A DNA stretch of 5,347 nucleotides from Nitrospiraceae bacterium (lineage in GTDB: Bacteria; Nitrospirota; UBA9217). A model generated the notes under the pieces. The model saw nothing but the letters and a program-made list of their open reading frames with translations. It was not told the DNA's origin and did no database searches. The first letter of the stretch is position 1, and each line of letters begins with the position of its first letter. The stretch is from contig DMKB01000319.1 of the NCBI GenBank assembly GCA_003454665.1, positions 1 through 5,347 on the forward strand, read 5' to 3'. Below, one piece after another: positions 5,279 to 5,347 of the stretch. The translations under genes and the position numbers were made by a program.

Positions 5279-5285
5279 TGGTTAA

Positions 5286-5290
5286 CCTCA
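5286..5290 (-). promoter_or_regulatory. Ribosome binding site supporting the TTG start of ruvB
   Basis: The minus strand reads TGAGG here, followed by 7 nt and then the TTG at 5276-5278. The spacing is ideal and there is no competing ATG, so this site decides the ruvB start. Confidence 0.75.
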
Positions 5291-5347
5291 GAAGTTAGAA
5301 GACAGACGATAGATAAGAGACGTAAGACAACAGACAACAGACAACAG
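5291..5347. repeat. Low-complexity tract ending in ACAACAG heptamers at the window edge
   Basis: Purine-rich words (AGACAG, CAGACGA, AGAGACG) lead into three exact copies of ACAACAG (5327-5333, 5334-5340, 5341-5347), and the array may continue past the edge. It has the same style and strand bias as 2092-2299, so related tracts border both sides of the ruvB-queH-spoIID block. Confidence 0.85.

Overview
The window is a minus-strand region from an anaerobic, probably metal- or mineral-respiring bacterium. Five protein genes can be supported, all on the minus strand and read from right to left: ruvB, queH, a spoIID/lytB-type gene, a secreted tetraheme c-type cytochrome, and a beta-propeller (NHL) lipoprotein whose 3' part runs off the left edge. 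A lipoprotein signal, a multiheme cytochrome and a candidate sigma-54 promoter together point to a diderm such as Nitrospirota or Desulfuromonadota/Desulfobacterota. The 7-bp intergenic repeats and the ruvB-queH-spoIID order fit Nitrospirota slightly better in my judgement, but this is inference and not a sequence match.

Layout. Right third (3587-5278): ruvB starts at a TTG with a good Shine-Dalgarno. A 114-nt gap holding a 7-bp-phased CAAAT repeat and a strong hairpin separates it from queH. Middle (2300-3520): a signal-bearing SpoIID/LytB peptidoglycan lytic transglycosylase. 1700-2299 is a gene-free 600-nt region. It holds a purine-rich low-complexity tract with two exact heptamer arrays, a candidate sigma-54 promoter, and a roughly 230-nt leader with several inverted repeats before the cytochrome. 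Left (1040-1699): the tetraheme cytochrome, closed by a clear intrinsic terminator (985-1010). Then a 378-nt spacer (607-984) with a plausible sigma-70 promoter, followed by the NHL lipoprotein (1-606, C-terminus missing).

How the genes relate. RuvB (branch migration), QueH (last step of queuosine synthesis) and SpoIID (glycan strand cleavage) have no shared pathway; they look like a conserved housekeeping neighbourhood. The cytochrome and the beta-propeller lipoprotein form a second module. A small OmcE-like tetraheme cytochrome next to an NHL lipoprotein resembles extracellular cytochrome-filament loci of Geobacter and relatives, so export of electrons to outside acceptors is the leading hypothesis. 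The most interesting signals are this module with its sigma-54 promoter and structured leader, and four different 7-bp repeat tracts bordering or interrupting the ruvB-queH-spoIID block.
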